Shown here: positions 42,883 through 51,353 of the stretch, in pieces
Numbering within the stretch: the stretch's first letter is position 1
Layout of the letters: every line of letters begins with the position of its first letter
NCBI RefSeq assembly: GCF_035825295.1
Contig: NZ_JAYMGI010000002.1
Span: forward strand, 3,601,001-3,665,000
Reading direction: 5' to 3'
Length of the DNA stretch: 64,000 bases
DNA from: Actinacidiphila sp. DG2A-62
GTDB taxonomy: Bacteria > Actinomycetota > Actinomycetes > Streptomycetales > Streptomycetaceae
Notes under the pieces: generated by a model
The model's database searches: none
Seen by the model: the letters and a program-made list of their open reading frames with translations, nothing else
What the model was told of the DNA's origin: nothing
Position numbers and translations under genes: made by a program

Positions 42883-43746
42883 TTGCCCGGAAAATGGCAG
42901 ATTCAGCCGCTTCCTGCGGATTCAACGCCCGAGTTGCGGCATTTTGTGTCGGTACTCCGCCGTATGACACTCCTCCTGGGAAGCTCCATGACAGCGGCGG
43001 CACGGGCAGGCAGCACCACCCCTTCCGTCCTGAGCCGCTACCTGAGCGGTGCGAGGAAGCCCACGGTGGAAACGCTGAAAGGTCTGCACACCGCAGCACA
43101 GGAGGCTGCCCAGAGCACCGGCGCAGCGTGCCCCACGTGGGCTGAGCTCGAGGAGGTGCTCCATAGGGCGTGGGCAGGCTCCACCCGCTGCGACAACCCG
43201 CTCTGCGAGGAACTGCAGCACCGGTACGACGCCCTTCTCTCTGAGCGCAGGCGGCGCCGGACGCAGGCGGGTCTGCGAAGGCGCCTCAGGATGCGTTCAC
43301 TTGCACGAGCCGGCTCGGTCGCCTCGGCGGCAGCTTTCGAGCGCTCGCCGTCGTCAACAAGGCGCAAGACTGCGCTGCCGGTCCCCCCTGCGGCACGGGA
43401 CCGGCAGCACGCCGCGTTTCAAGTGCCCGCCGCACTGGGCCTCGCGAAAGATGTCGCAGCACTCGCAGACGGCGAACGAGAAGCCGGAGCACCGGGGGCA
43501 GAGACGTCCGCGCTGGCGCTGCTCCGGCAGGGCGCCGAGGTGCTTACGCCACTGGAGAGCGCCGCATCGGCAGTGTTGCTGCACCGGCAGGACCCGCACC
43601 TCGCCACGTCGTACCTCGGAATACTGGGGCGGGACAGACCGGAGAAGGACGTCATCCGTATTGCGGTGGCCCTCAGCGACTTCGGCTTTACGCCTGGGGC
43701 TGAAGCTATCCTTCGCACAGCTGCCGGCGCCAGAACGTCTGCGTGA
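42883..43746 (+). CDS. XRE-like regulator next to the defence island
   Basis: A 287-residue protein from TTG 42883 (AAGGGGGAA site just upstream). Residues about 20-70 form an HTH: LRRMTLLLGSSMTAAARAGS, then TPSVLSRYLSGARKPTVETL. The middle is basic (RYDALLSERRRRRTQAGLRR). The C-terminal part (LTPLESAASAVLLHRQDPHL, then LGILGRDRPEKDVIRIAVAL) is helical, as in Streptomyces 'helix-turn-helix' regulators that follow defence or mobile genes. Its position beside paired palindromes suggests a controller protein that delays nuclease/helicase expression relative to methylation. Confidence 0.7.
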   Translation: MPGKWQIQPLPADSTPELRHFVSVLRRMTLLLGSSMTAAARAGSTTPSVLSRYLSGARKPTVETLKGLHTAAQEAAQSTGAACPTWAELEEVLHRAWAGSTRCDNPLCEELQHRYDALLSERRRRRTQAGLRRRLRMRSLARAGSVASAAAFERSPSSTRRKTALPVPPAARDRQHAAFQVPAALGLAKDVAALADGEREAGAPGAETSALALLRQGAEVLTPLESAASAVLLHRQDPHLATSYLGILGRDRPEKDVIRIAVALSDFGFTPGAEAILRTAAGARTSA

Positions 43747-43819
43747 CCTTTCACTCGCTGTGTGTACACGTGGGTAATGCCCCTGGCCAGACTGAACAGC
43801 GCGAACGGTAAACCTGGTC

Positions 43820-44390
43820 AGAGGTTGGTGAGAAGGATGCGGGCGGGCGTGATGAGGTTGCGCACAGGGTGGGTCGGCAATCAGGTTGGTAGCAGGATCG
43901 GTGAGCCGCGCGAGAGGCGGGAACGTGGGCGCAGGCAGCGTCGACAACGCCGGTCCGGTGTAGCCGAGGACCGTGCGCAGCGCCGCGTGAGAGCGTGCGG
44001 CGGTGGGTGGCGCAGTGGAGACGTTGATCCAGGCTGATTGCTTGTCGCTGATCTCGGCGCCTCCGACCGTCCAGTCGAGCAGGTTCCTGAACGAGCCCGG
44101 CAATTCACCCGTGTACCCCGGGACATAGATCAGTAGCGCATCCGCCGTCCCGATCAGGATGCGCAGCCGGGTGACTTCCGCAGGCAGCGGTTCGTGGTCA
44201 TCGTCAGGGTAAGTGGTGCAGTCGCGCGACGTCGAAGTACGGCAACGGGCGGACCGCCGCGTTGAGTTCATCGGCGACAGTACGCAGCGCCGCCGTGTTG
44301 GTCGACGTGGCGCGGGTAGTGCCGCTGATCAGCGCGAGCGCAGTGACCCGAGGGGACGGGAGTTGCGCGGGGCCGGAAGTCGGACACGTC
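43820..44390 (-). pseudogene. Remnant of an NADPH-dependent FMN reductase gene
   Basis: Reading leftward, one frame gives VTALALISGTTRATSTNTAA, LRTVADELNAAVRPLPYFDV and ARLHHLP, then a stop. A second frame continues from about 44215 as DDDHEPLPAEVTRLRILIGT, ADALLIYVPGYTGELPGSFR and NLLDWTVGGAEISDKQSAWI, which is the flavodoxin-like FMN_red fold with the YNGSIPGxLKNxLDW-type motif. No acceptable start codon is visible upstream, and the C-terminal part (after LRTVLGYTG) degenerates. This gene therefore looks more truly decayed than the other interrupted genes. It marks the right edge of the low-GC island. Confidence 0.65.
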
Positions 44391-44515
44391 TACGACGTTA
44401 CGTGCCCGCACCATGGCTCCCAATTGGCCGGCCGGGCGGTTTGCGGGCCTTTTCGGGGCCTTCGGCGGCACGGAAATGCGTTGTGGGGGCGGTGGGGATC
44501 GGGTAGGCAGGGTGG

Positions 44516-45076
44516 GTGATTCGACAAGGCTCCATCGTGCTGCGCGCCCGCGAGGCGGAAGACGTCGAGGTTCTGCACCGGGAGCTCTACGAGGACGTCC
44601 AGGGGCGGGCGCGCTCGGACCGGCGGCCCTGGCGGCCGCTGCCGCTCGGGACCGCCTCGCCGTACACCTTCTCCTTCGACCCGGAGAACGACGACCGGCC
44701 GGTGTTCTCCGTCGTCGAGGCCGCGTCCGGCGAGCTGGCCGGGATCGCCGCGCTGTGGGGCCTGGACCCGCACAACCGCTCGGCGCACCTGGGGATGTCG
44801 CTGCGGCCGGCCTTCCGCGGACGCGGCCTGGGCACCGACGTGGTCCGCGCGCTGTGCGTGTACGGCTTCACCGTGCGCAACCTGTTCCGGCTCCAGGTCG
44901 ACACCCTCGGCGACAACGCCGCGATGATCGCCGCGGCCCGGCGCAACGGCTTCACCGTGGAGGGCACGATGCGCAAGGCCGCCTGGGTGTACGGCCGTTA
45001 CCTCGACGAGGTCGTCCTCGGACTGCTCCTGGACGAGTGGACCCCGCCGGCGCCGGAACCGGCGGCGCACCCGTGA
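44516..45076 (+). CDS. GNAT-family N-acetyltransferase
   Basis: A 186-residue protein from GTG 44516. The GNAT fold is indicated by IVLRAREAEDVEVLHRELYE at the N-terminus, GIAALWGLDPHNRSAHLGMS, the acetyl-CoA pyrophosphate loop RPAFRGRGLGTDVVRALCVY, and DTLGDNAAMIAAARRNGFTV with EGTMRKAAWVYGRYLDEVVL. This resembles the RimJ/RimL type, which acetylates amino groups of proteins or small molecules. The substrate is unknown. It converges on the methyltransferase gene across a strong terminator. Confidence 0.9.
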   Translation: MIRQGSIVLRAREAEDVEVLHRELYEDVQGRARSDRRPWRPLPLGTASPYTFSFDPENDDRPVFSVVEAASGELAGIAALWGLDPHNRSAHLGMSLRPAFRGRGLGTDVVRALCVYGFTVRNLFRLQVDTLGDNAAMIAAARRNGFTVEGTMRKAAWVYGRYLDEVVLGLLLDEWTPPAPEPAAHP

Positions 45077-45138
45077 TCCGAACCGCCACGGCCCGCGACC
45101 GCCGTTCCCGGCACGGAATCCCGCGATCGCCGGTCCCG

Positions 45139-45179
45139 CCGCGGGGCACGCGGCCCGCGGCGGCCCGCGTGCCCCGCGG
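45139..45179. terminator. Bidirectional terminator between convergent genes
   Basis: A perfect 15-bp stem, CCGCGGGGCACGCGG pairing with CCGCGTGCCCCGCGG, with an 11-base loop, between the GNAT stop (45076) and the methyltransferase stop (45182). It has no U-tract, as is common in Streptomyces. Confidence 0.8.
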
Positions 45180-45181
45180 CC

Positions 45182-45997
45182 TCACATCGACAGGCGGCGC
45201 AGCTTGAGCACGTTGTCGCGCCGCACCGCGGGCTGTCCCTCCCGGTCGGTGTACTCCTGCTCGTGCTCCTCGGCGGTCAGCAACTCCCACGCCTCGGCGC
45301 GTAGTTCGAGCTGGTCGTAGACCTGCTGCGGGGTCGGCAGCTCGGCGTCGGCGTGCGGGTGGCCCTGCGGGAACGCCGCGTGGCCGACGACCAGCAGCAC
45401 ACCGCCGGGCGCGACCGCCGACGCCGCCTGCCGCAGGATGCGCTCGCGCGGCATCTCGAACGGCGAGTGGAAGAAGTGCGCCGAGACGAGGTCGAAGGAC
45501 CCGGAGGGGAACGTCTCGGTCAGGTCGTGCCGCTGCCAGTGGATCGCCCCGCCGAGCCCCGCCTCCCGCGCGTGCTCCTCCGCGCGCTCCAGCGCGACCT
45601 GCGAGATGTCCGCGGCCACGACCGACCAGCCGCGCGCCGCCAGCCACACCGCGTCCGCGCCCTCCCCGCAGCCGAGGTCCAGCGCGCGGCCCGGCCTCAG
45701 CTCGGCGGCCTCGCGCACCAGCACCGCGTTCGGCCGCCCGCTCCACATGCGCTCGCTGCCCGCGTAGCGCCCGTCCCAGTACTCCGCGGCCGACTCCGGC
45801 AGCGCGTCCCCGCCGTCCGGCGCGCCCTCCTCCGGCGCGCCCTCGTCCGGCCCACCGCTGCCCGCGGGCCCGCCGCTGCCCGCGGGCCCGCTCCCGCCCG
45901 CCGGCGCGTCCCCGCCCGGTCCCTTCCCGTCGACGGGCCCGACATCGCCCGCCGCCGCGCCGCCGCGCACCGCCCGGTCCTCGTGCTCCCCGCTCAC
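45182..45997 (-). CDS. Class I SAM-dependent methyltransferase
   Basis: A 271-residue protein from GTG 45997, which overlaps the upstream reductase stop by 4 bases. Residues 1-60 are a Gly/Pro/Ala-rich tail. The Rossmann core has AAEYWDGRYAGSERMWSGRP, motif I ALDLGCGEGADAVWLAARGW, VVAADISQVALERAEEHARE, and FDLVSAHFFHSPFEMPRERI. The C-terminus has QQVYDQLELRAEAWELLTAE. It resembles the TehB/thiopurine-like 'class I' group that often travels with this thioredoxin-reductase-like gene. The substrate is unknown, and detoxification is plausible. Confidence 0.88.
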   Translation of the reverse strand: MSGEHEDRAVRGGAAAGDVGPVDGKGPGGDAPAGGSGPAGSGGPAGSGGPDEGAPEEGAPDGGDALPESAAEYWDGRYAGSERMWSGRPNAVLVREAAELRPGRALDLGCGEGADAVWLAARGWSVVAADISQVALERAEEHAREAGLGGAIHWQRHDLTETFPSGSFDLVSAHFFHSPFEMPRERILRQAASAVAPGGVLLVVGHAAFPQGHPHADAELPTPQQVYDQLELRAEAWELLTAEEHEQEYTDREGQPAVRRDNVLKLRRLSM

Positions 45998-47127
45998 CGT
46001 CCACCGTTCCCTTCCGCCGCCGTCGCGCTTCCGAGGGCCGCCGGGGCAGTCCCGGCCGCCGCGGCCGAGGCGGCCGGCCGGTCCGCCGGGTCCGCCTCGG
46101 CCGCCGGGTCCGGTCCCGGCCCCGCGGCACCATCCTGCCGCCGGACCGCGACCGCCTCGCGGACCTCGGCCTCGATCAGGTCCATGTTGATCGCCGCGCC
46201 GGCCCGTACGCCCGCCGCCGCGGAGCCGATGACCTGCTCGGTGAGGTTGGTGACGTTGCCCGCCACCCACACGCCCGGCACGTCGGTCGCGCCGGTCACC
46301 GGGTCCGCGGGGATACGCGTACCCACCGCGTACGCGCCCATGAGCAGGTCCGCGGGCCGCAGGCCGAGGCCCTCCAGGACGCCGGAACGGGCGGTCAGGC
46401 GCGTGCCGACGGCCAGGCCGCGGACCGGGACCGTACGGCCCGACGCCAGGACTACGCCGTCGAGCCGTCCGTCCGCCACCGCCAGCCGGGTGACCTCGCC
46501 GTCGACCACCGCGACGCCGCGCGCGGCCAGCTTCTCCCAGCCGTCCTCGTCCGGCTCCACCCCGCTGGTGTGCAGGAACAGCGTGACGTCGGCGCTCCAC
46601 TGCCGCCACAGCAGCGCCTGGTGCACGGCGAGCGCGGCGTCGCCGACCGCGAGCACGCCGATCGGCTGGTCGCGGACCTCCCAGCCGTGGCAGTACGGGC
46701 AGTGCAGCACGTCGCGGCCCCAGCACTCGGCGAGGCCGGGCACGTCCGGCAGCTCGTCGGTCAGGCCGGTGGTGACCAGCAGGCGGGCGGCGTGCAGCGC
46801 GGAGCCGTCGTCCAGCTCGACGCGGAACCGCTCCCCGTCGCGCACCGCCGTCACCGCGCGGCCCTCGCGCACCTCGCCGCCGTAGCCGGCCAGCTCGGCG
46901 CGGCCCGCGGCCAGCAGCTCGCGCGGCGGCGTGCCCTCGCGGCCCAGATACATGTGCACGCCGTCCGCGGGCGCGTTGCGCGGCTCGCCCGCGTCGACCA
47001 CGAGCACGCGGCGCCGCGCCCGGGCCAGGGTGAGCGCGCCGCTCAGCCCGGCGGTCCCGCCGCCGATCACGATCACGTCCCACGGGTCCCCGTCCGCTCC
47101 ACCGCGCCCGTGCAGGGTTTCGTACAT
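45994..47127 (-). CDS. Thioredoxin reductase-like NAD(P)/FAD oxidoreductase
   Basis: A 377-residue protein from ATG 47127. The FAD-binding motif DVIVIGGGTAGLSGALTLAR is near residue 17. The redox-active CxxC occurs in RDVLHCPYCHGWEVRDQPIG, followed by the NADPH-binding region IGVLAVGDAALAVHQALLWR. The FAD-closing motif is VWVAGNVTNLTEQVIGSAAA, and an Ala/Pro-rich tail ends the protein. CPYCHG marks the branch of TrxR-like enzymes that act without classical thioredoxin, such as holomycin/gliotoxin-type dithiol oxidases and many uncharacterised homologues. It is divergent from a XRE-cupin regulator across a palindromic operator and is co-translated with the methyltransferase. Confidence 0.9.
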   Translation of the reverse strand: MYETLHGRGGADGDPWDVIVIGGGTAGLSGALTLARARRRVLVVDAGEPRNAPADGVHMYLGREGTPPRELLAAGRAELAGYGGEVREGRAVTAVRDGERFRVELDDGSALHAARLLVTTGLTDELPDVPGLAECWGRDVLHCPYCHGWEVRDQPIGVLAVGDAALAVHQALLWRQWSADVTLFLHTSGVEPDEDGWEKLAARGVAVVDGEVTRLAVADGRLDGVVLASGRTVPVRGLAVGTRLTARSGVLEGLGLRPADLLMGAYAVGTRIPADPVTGATDVPGVWVAGNVTNLTEQVIGSAAAGVRAGAAINMDLIEAEVREAVAVRRQDGAAGPGPDPAAEADPADRPAASAAAAGTAPAALGSATAAEGNGGR

Positions 47128-47216
47128 CACGCCGCGACCTCCGCTTCCGCTGTCGTCCTGCGGCTCTTCTCCTGCCTCGCAGCCTCGCCCCGGACTCGCC
47201 AGGTTGACAAACTTTG

Positions 47217-47231
47217 TTGCCGTGACGGCAA
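47217..47231. promoter_or_regulatory. Perfect 15-bp palindrome TTGCCGTGACGGCAA with upstream TTGACA
   Basis: A 7-1-7 palindrome centred at 47224, with a TTGACA hexamer at 47204-47209, in the gap between the divergent reductase and XRE-cupin genes. It is a likely operator of the XRE-cupin protein. It overlaps the GTG at 47222, so the later GTG at 47240 is the better translation start. Confidence 0.65.
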
Positions 47232-47239
47232 ATGGAAGG

Positions 47240-48028
47240 GTGACGTCGAAACGAGCGAAGCGGGTGCACCCGGGGGCGGCGGACCGCACGGGCGGCGCGG
47301 CGAGCGGCGCGGGCGCGGCGAGCGGCGCGGCGTCCGGCGGGAACGGCTGGGCCGACGGCGCCGAGAACGCCGGGACCGGGGGAAGCGGCGGGACCGGGAG
47401 GAGCGGCGGGAGCGAAACGAGCGGCGGGAGCGGCGACGACCTCGGAATCGCCGGCGTCCTCACCGCCGTGGGACCGCGGCTGCGCGCCCTGCGCGGCGAG
47501 AGCCGGATGACCCTCGCCCAGCTCAGCGAGGCCACCGGCATCTCGGTGAGCACGCTCTCCCGGCTGGAGTCCGGCGGTCGCCGCCCCACGCTGGAGCTGC
47601 TGCTGCCGCTCGCGCGGGCGTACCACGTGCCGCTGGACGAGCTGGTCGGCGCGCCGCCGACCGGCGACCCGCGGGTGTACGCACGGCCGTTCGTCCGCGG
47701 CGGCCAGACCATCGTGCCGCTGACCCGCCACCTCGGCGGCCTCAACGCCTACAAGCAGATCATGCCCGCGCGCCAGGAGTCCGGCCCGCCCAAGCGCCCC
47801 GAGCAGCGCACCCACGAGGGCTACGACTGGGTCTACGTGCTCTCCGGCAAGCTCTGGCTGGCGCTCGGCGAACACGACCTGATCCTGACGGCGGGCGAGG
47901 CCGCGGAGTTCGACACCCGCACGCCGCACGGCTTCGCCAACGCGGGCGACACGCCCGTGGAGATCCTCAGCCTGTTCGGCTCGCAAGGCGAGCGCGTCCA
48001 CGTACGGGCGCGCCCGACCCGTCGCTGA
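47240..48028 (+). CDS. XRE-cupin transcriptional regulator
   Basis: A 262-residue protein started at GTG 47240 (GTG 47222 is possible but lies in the operator). Residues 1-70 are a Gly/Ser/Ala-rich tail. The HTH is at about 75-130 (VGPRLRALRGESRMTLAQLS, then ISVSTLSRLESGGRRPTLEL). The cupin domain in the last 80 residues has THEGYDWVYVLSGKLWLALG and FDTRTPHGFANAGDTPVEIL. XRE-cupin proteins sense a small ligand through the cupin and usually regulate the divergent gene, here the reductase-methyltransferase pair. Confidence 0.88.
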   Translation: MTSKRAKRVHPGAADRTGGAASGAGAASGAASGGNGWADGAENAGTGGSGGTGRSGGSETSGGSGDDLGIAGVLTAVGPRLRALRGESRMTLAQLSEATGISVSTLSRLESGGRRPTLELLLPLARAYHVPLDELVGAPPTGDPRVYARPFVRGGQTIVPLTRHLGGLNAYKQIMPARQESGPPKRPEQRTHEGYDWVYVLSGKLWLALGEHDLILTAGEAAEFDTRTPHGFANAGDTPVEILSLFGSQGERVHVRARPTRR

Positions 48029-48049
48029 CAGCCGACCCGCCCGACCCCA

Positions 48050-48073
48050 CGCGGGGGCCCGGCGGCCCCCGCG
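48050..48073. terminator. Hairpin between convergent genes
   Basis: CGCGGGGGCC pairs with GGCCCCCGCG over a 4-base loop (CGGC), between the XRE-cupin stop (48028) and the M23 peptidase stop (48209). It can serve both directions. Confidence 0.7.
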
Positions 48074-48208
48074 GGTCGCCGGGCCGCCGGGCCGCCGGCA
48101 CGTTGGGCCCGTACGCAGGTTTCACGGGTGCGCCGCGTACGGGGGTCGGGTCACGGAGCCGGCGTTCGGGAACGCGGAGCCCGGGCGGACGGTCGCGGCG
48201 CCGGCCGC

Positions 48209-50002
48209 TCAGACGGCGACGTCGTGGGAGCGCAGCCACGGCAGCGGGTCGACGGGGGCGCCGCCGCCGGGACGTACCTCCAGGTGCAGGTGCGGCGCGG
48301 GGACGTTGCCCGTCGCGCCGATCCTGCCGATGGTGTCACCGGTGGTCACGCGGCCCTCGGTGGCGACCATCGTGGACAGGTGGCAGTACCAGAGCTGTGT
48401 GCCGTCGTCGAGGGTGAGCACGACGCGGTAGCCGTAGGCGCCCGCCCAGCCGGCGGAGGTGACCGTGCCGCCGTGGACGGCGTGCACCGGGGTGCCGGTG
48501 GGGGCGCTGAAGTCCTGGCCGGTGTGCACGTTGGACCACGGGTCGGCCTGGCCGAAGCCGTCGGTGAGGGTCGCGGAGGCGACCGGCTTGATGTACGAGG
48601 CGGCGAGCTGCGCGAGGCGCTCGGCCTCGGCGCGCGCGGCGGCCTCCGCCTCGGCCCGCGCCTTCGCCTCGGCGGCTGCCTTCGCCGCGGCGGCCTGCTC
48701 GCGCACCTTGGCCGCGGCGGACTCCCGCGCGGCCCGGTCGGCGGCGATCTTGGCGGCGGCGTCGCGCTCCGCCTGGGCCGCGGCCTCGCGCTGGGCGACG
48801 GCCTGGCCGATGATCCGGGTGCGCAGCGCCTCGCCGGGGTCGGTGGGCGCGGGCGCCGCGGCCTGCGGGGGCTCCGTGGCGGCGTCCTCGGCGGGGGCGT
48901 CGGAGCCGGCGGGCGCGGGCGCGGCGGCGGGCGTGGTCGCGGCGGCGGGAGCGGCCGCGGGCAGCGGTTCCGCGGTACGCGCCTGGTCGGGCGCGGCGGT
49001 GAGGTCCTCCGCGGCCGGGGCTGGCGCCTCCGCCGCGGTCGCGGTGTGCGCGGCGGCCGGGCCGGTGTCGGCGGCCGGGCCCTCGGCGTTCTGCGGCTCC
49101 GGGGTCTGCTCGGGCGTGATGTCGGGCGTGACGTCGGGCACGGACACGGGCGCGGGCCCGGCGGCCGGCGCGGCCCCGGCCGGGGCCGCCGCGGCGACGC
49201 CCGCGGCTCCGACGGCGGCCATCGCGGCTATGCCGAGGACGGCGCCGCCGCGCGAGAGATTGCGCCGCTGCGGTCGCTGCTGCGCCTCGGCGGCGGGAGC
49301 GGCTTCCGGCACGGGTTCGGGCTCCGGGGCCAGGGCGGGCAGCGGGGTCGGCGCGAGCGCGGGGAGCGGCTCGGGCAGCTGCCCGGGGGTCGCGGCCGGC
49401 AGCGGCGCGGGCTCCGCGGAGGGGGCGGGGGCGGCGTAGGGCGCGGGAGCCTCGGCGTACCCGGCGCGGGGGCCGTACGGGTCCGTGTAAGGGTCGGCGT
49501 AGGGCGCGCGGTCGGCGTACGGGCCGGCGGCGTAGGCGTCGGCCGGCCCGCCGGCGTAGGCGCCGTTGACGTCGCCGGTGTCGGTGTACTCGCCGTATTC
49601 GCCGTCCCGGGTCCGGGCGTGCGGCGCGGACTCGGTGTACGGACCGGACTCGGTGTACGGGCCGGACTCGGCGTACGGACCGGGTTCGGGGTACGCGACC
49701 GGGCCGGCGTACGGCGCGGGTCCGGCGTACGCGACGGCGTCGACGGGCGCGCCGGGCCGGGAGGGGACCTGCGGCACCAGGGACCGGGAGGAGGCGGCGG
49801 ACTGCGGCTGCGACTGCGGCTGCGGCTGCGGTGCGAACTGCTGCTGCGGGAGCGGGGGTTGGGCCGCCTGCCGGGGCAGCGGCTCGGGCTCCGTGCGCGC
49901 CGACGGGACCGAGGGGGTCGAGGGGGCCGACGCCTGCGCGTCGGTCGTCTCCGCCTCGGGACGGGCGGGCGAGGGTGCGTAGGCAGACTGGTTCGACGCC
50001 AC
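48209..50002 (-). CDS. M23-family cell-wall endopeptidase with long Pro/Ala linker
   Basis: A 597-residue protein from GTG 50002 (ASNQSAYAPSP). A Pro/Gln/Tyr-rich cytoplasmic region with (P)YAESGPYTES-like repeats fills residues 1-240. A membrane anchor or signal follows (GGAVLGIAAMAAVGAAGVAA), then an Ala-rich coiled coil (AAQAERDAAAKIAADRAARE to ARAEAERLAQLAASYIKPV). The C-terminal LytM domain has HTGQDFSAPTGTPVHAVHGG and LWYCHLSTMV and ends in PAPHLHLEVRPGGGAPVDPL, supplying the zinc ligands HxxxD and HxH. It would cleave peptidoglycan cross-bridges or activate amidases. The gene is preceded by a c-di-AMP riboswitch, as is typical of actinobacterial wall hydrolases. Confidence 0.9.
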   Translation of the reverse strand: MASNQSAYAPSPARPEAETTDAQASAPSTPSVPSARTEPEPLPRQAAQPPLPQQQFAPQPQPQSQPQSAASSRSLVPQVPSRPGAPVDAVAYAGPAPYAGPVAYPEPGPYAESGPYTESGPYTESAPHARTRDGEYGEYTDTGDVNGAYAGGPADAYAAGPYADRAPYADPYTDPYGPRAGYAEAPAPYAAPAPSAEPAPLPAATPGQLPEPLPALAPTPLPALAPEPEPVPEAAPAAEAQQRPQRRNLSRGGAVLGIAAMAAVGAAGVAAAAPAGAAPAAGPAPVSVPDVTPDITPEQTPEPQNAEGPAADTGPAAAHTATAAEAPAPAAEDLTAAPDQARTAEPLPAAAPAAATTPAAAPAPAGSDAPAEDAATEPPQAAAPAPTDPGEALRTRIIGQAVAQREAAAQAERDAAAKIAADRAARESAAAKVREQAAAAKAAAEAKARAEAEAAARAEAERLAQLAASYIKPVASATLTDGFGQADPWSNVHTGQDFSAPTGTPVHAVHGGTVTSAGWAGAYGYRVVLTLDDGTQLWYCHLSTMVATEGRVTTGDTIGRIGATGNVPAPHLHLEVRPGGGAPVDPLPWLRSHDVAV

Positions 50003-50030
50003 GGCGGGCGCACTCCTTCCTTCCCTCTCG

Positions 50031-50160
50031 CCTACCGGGTTAGCTGACGGGTTCGGAGCAGGAAGGTCTCCTACGGACGGCCTCGCGGCCGGCCGATTCA
50101 CCCCACGTTCTCGGGTCCCCGGTTCCCGCGGACGGGATTCGGCAAGCGCACGGTGCCGCC
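50031..50160 (-). ncRNA. ydaO/yuaA-type c-di-AMP riboswitch
   Basis: In the leftward transcript the leader reads CTTGCCGAATCCCGTC, then GGAACCGGGGACCCGAG, GTGGGGTGAATCGG, AGGAGACCTTCCTGCTCC, and GAACCCGTCAGCTAACCCGG with a final TAGGCG. These are the conserved blocks of the ydaO class. It ends about 30 bases before the GTG of the M23 gene. In actinobacteria this class represses wall-hydrolase genes when c-di-AMP is high. The remaining gap (50161-50558) holds a divergent promoter region and no gene. Confidence 0.9.
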
Positions 50161-50558
50161 TCTGACGGCGGTGGTGACGACCGCGCTGCGTTATCGAACG
50201 TTAATAGAGCCGGGGGCGTTTTCCAAGCCGAACCCGGGAGTTGGCAACGGGAACCAAACGGTCACACCATCCGTAGAAGGGGTAAAGCGGGCACCTCGCG
50301 TGGCCTGCCGGTGATGTGAGCGTGTGTCATACGTGATGCGGAGGGGGTAGGGACGGCTACCGTCGGTGAGCGGGCGGAAACGGTTTCCGCCGGTCGGCGC
50401 GCAGGCGTGCGCGGCGGTGCGCGGGACGGCTTCCAGGGGTATGGACCTCTGCCATTTCGCGAACCGCTTGGCAGGTCGCGGGCGTCGGCCCCACGATGGG
50501 CGAGCCCCACATTTTTGTCATGCACTCGCCCGCACTCTGCCTCCAGAGGGAGCCCGCC

Positions 50559-51260
50559 ATGGCACGCCGGAACCGACCCCAACTCCCGCCGCAGCCCGCC
50601 GGATTCGGCCAGTCACCGGACCCCGCGGAGCCGGCGGACCCGGCCGGCTCCGCCGCGCCCGGCACGTCCTCCCGCCGGGCGCTGCTGCGCGGCGGGCTGG
50701 CGCTGGGCGCCGCGGCGACCGCGGGACTGGCCGGCGAGCTGTGGTCCGGGCACGGCACCGCGACCGCGGCGACCGTCGACTACCCGTCCGCCACCTGGGC
50801 CCCGGCCAGCACCAGCAACTACACGGCGTCCAACCGGCCGTCGACGTACCCGATCAACCTCGTCGTCATCCACGTCACCCAGGAGACCTTCGCCGACACG
50901 ATCAGCCTCTTCCAGAACCCCAGCCACGCCGCGGCCGCGCACTACGTGGTGCGTTCGTCCGACGGCGCGATCGACCAGTGCGTCCGCGAGCACGACATCG
51001 CCTGGCACGCGGGCAACTGGGACTACAACACGCGCAGCATCGGCATCGAGCACGAGGGCTGGGTCGACGACGCCTCGTGGTTCACCACCGCGATGTACCA
51101 CGCGTCGGCCGCGCTGACCGCCGAGATCTGCACGAAGTACGGCATCCCCAAGGACCGCGACCACATCATCGGGCACGTCGAGGTCCCGGGCACCGACCAC
51201 ACCGACCCCGGTCCGAACTGGGACTGGGTCCGCTACATGCGCCTGGTCAACGGCACCTGA
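50559..51260 (+). CDS. N-acetylmuramoyl-L-alanine amidase (Amidase_2), Tat-exported
   Basis: A 233-residue protein from ATG 50559, preceded by AGAGGGA. A twin-arginine signal is visible (SSRRALLRGGLALGAAATAG, then LAGELWSG). The mature Amidase_2/PGRP domain has YPINLVVIHVTQETFADTIS, AAAHYVVRSSDGAIDQCVRE, HDIAWHAGNWDYNTRSIGIE and HIIGHVEVPGTDHTDPGPNW. This shows the zinc-ligand histidines (VIHVT, IAWHAG, TDHTDPG). It cuts the stem peptide from muramic acid. It is transcribed divergently from the M23 peptidase gene, so the two wall hydrolases share one intergenic region. Confidence 0.92.
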   Translation: MARRNRPQLPPQPAGFGQSPDPAEPADPAGSAAPGTSSRRALLRGGLALGAAATAGLAGELWSGHGTATAATVDYPSATWAPASTSNYTASNRPSTYPINLVVIHVTQETFADTISLFQNPSHAAAAHYVVRSSDGAIDQCVREHDIAWHAGNWDYNTRSIGIEHEGWVDDASWFTTAMYHASAALTAEICTKYGIPKDRDHIIGHVEVPGTDHTDPGPNWDWVRYMRLVNGT

Positions 51261-51274
51261 GCCGCGGACAGGAC

Positions 51275-51334
51275 GACCCCCGCCCCGGGGCCGCCTCGGC
51301 AGGGAGGCAGGAGGTGGGCCCGGGGCGGGGGGTC
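51275..51334. terminator. Hairpin after the amidase gene
   Basis: GACCCCCGCCCCGGGGCC pairs, with one bulge, with GGGCCCGGGGCGGGGGGTC across a 23-base loop, between convergent genes (amidase stop 51260, DUF4240 stop 51354). Confidence 0.7.
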
Positions 51335-51353
51335 AGGGGGGATGGCATCGTTG

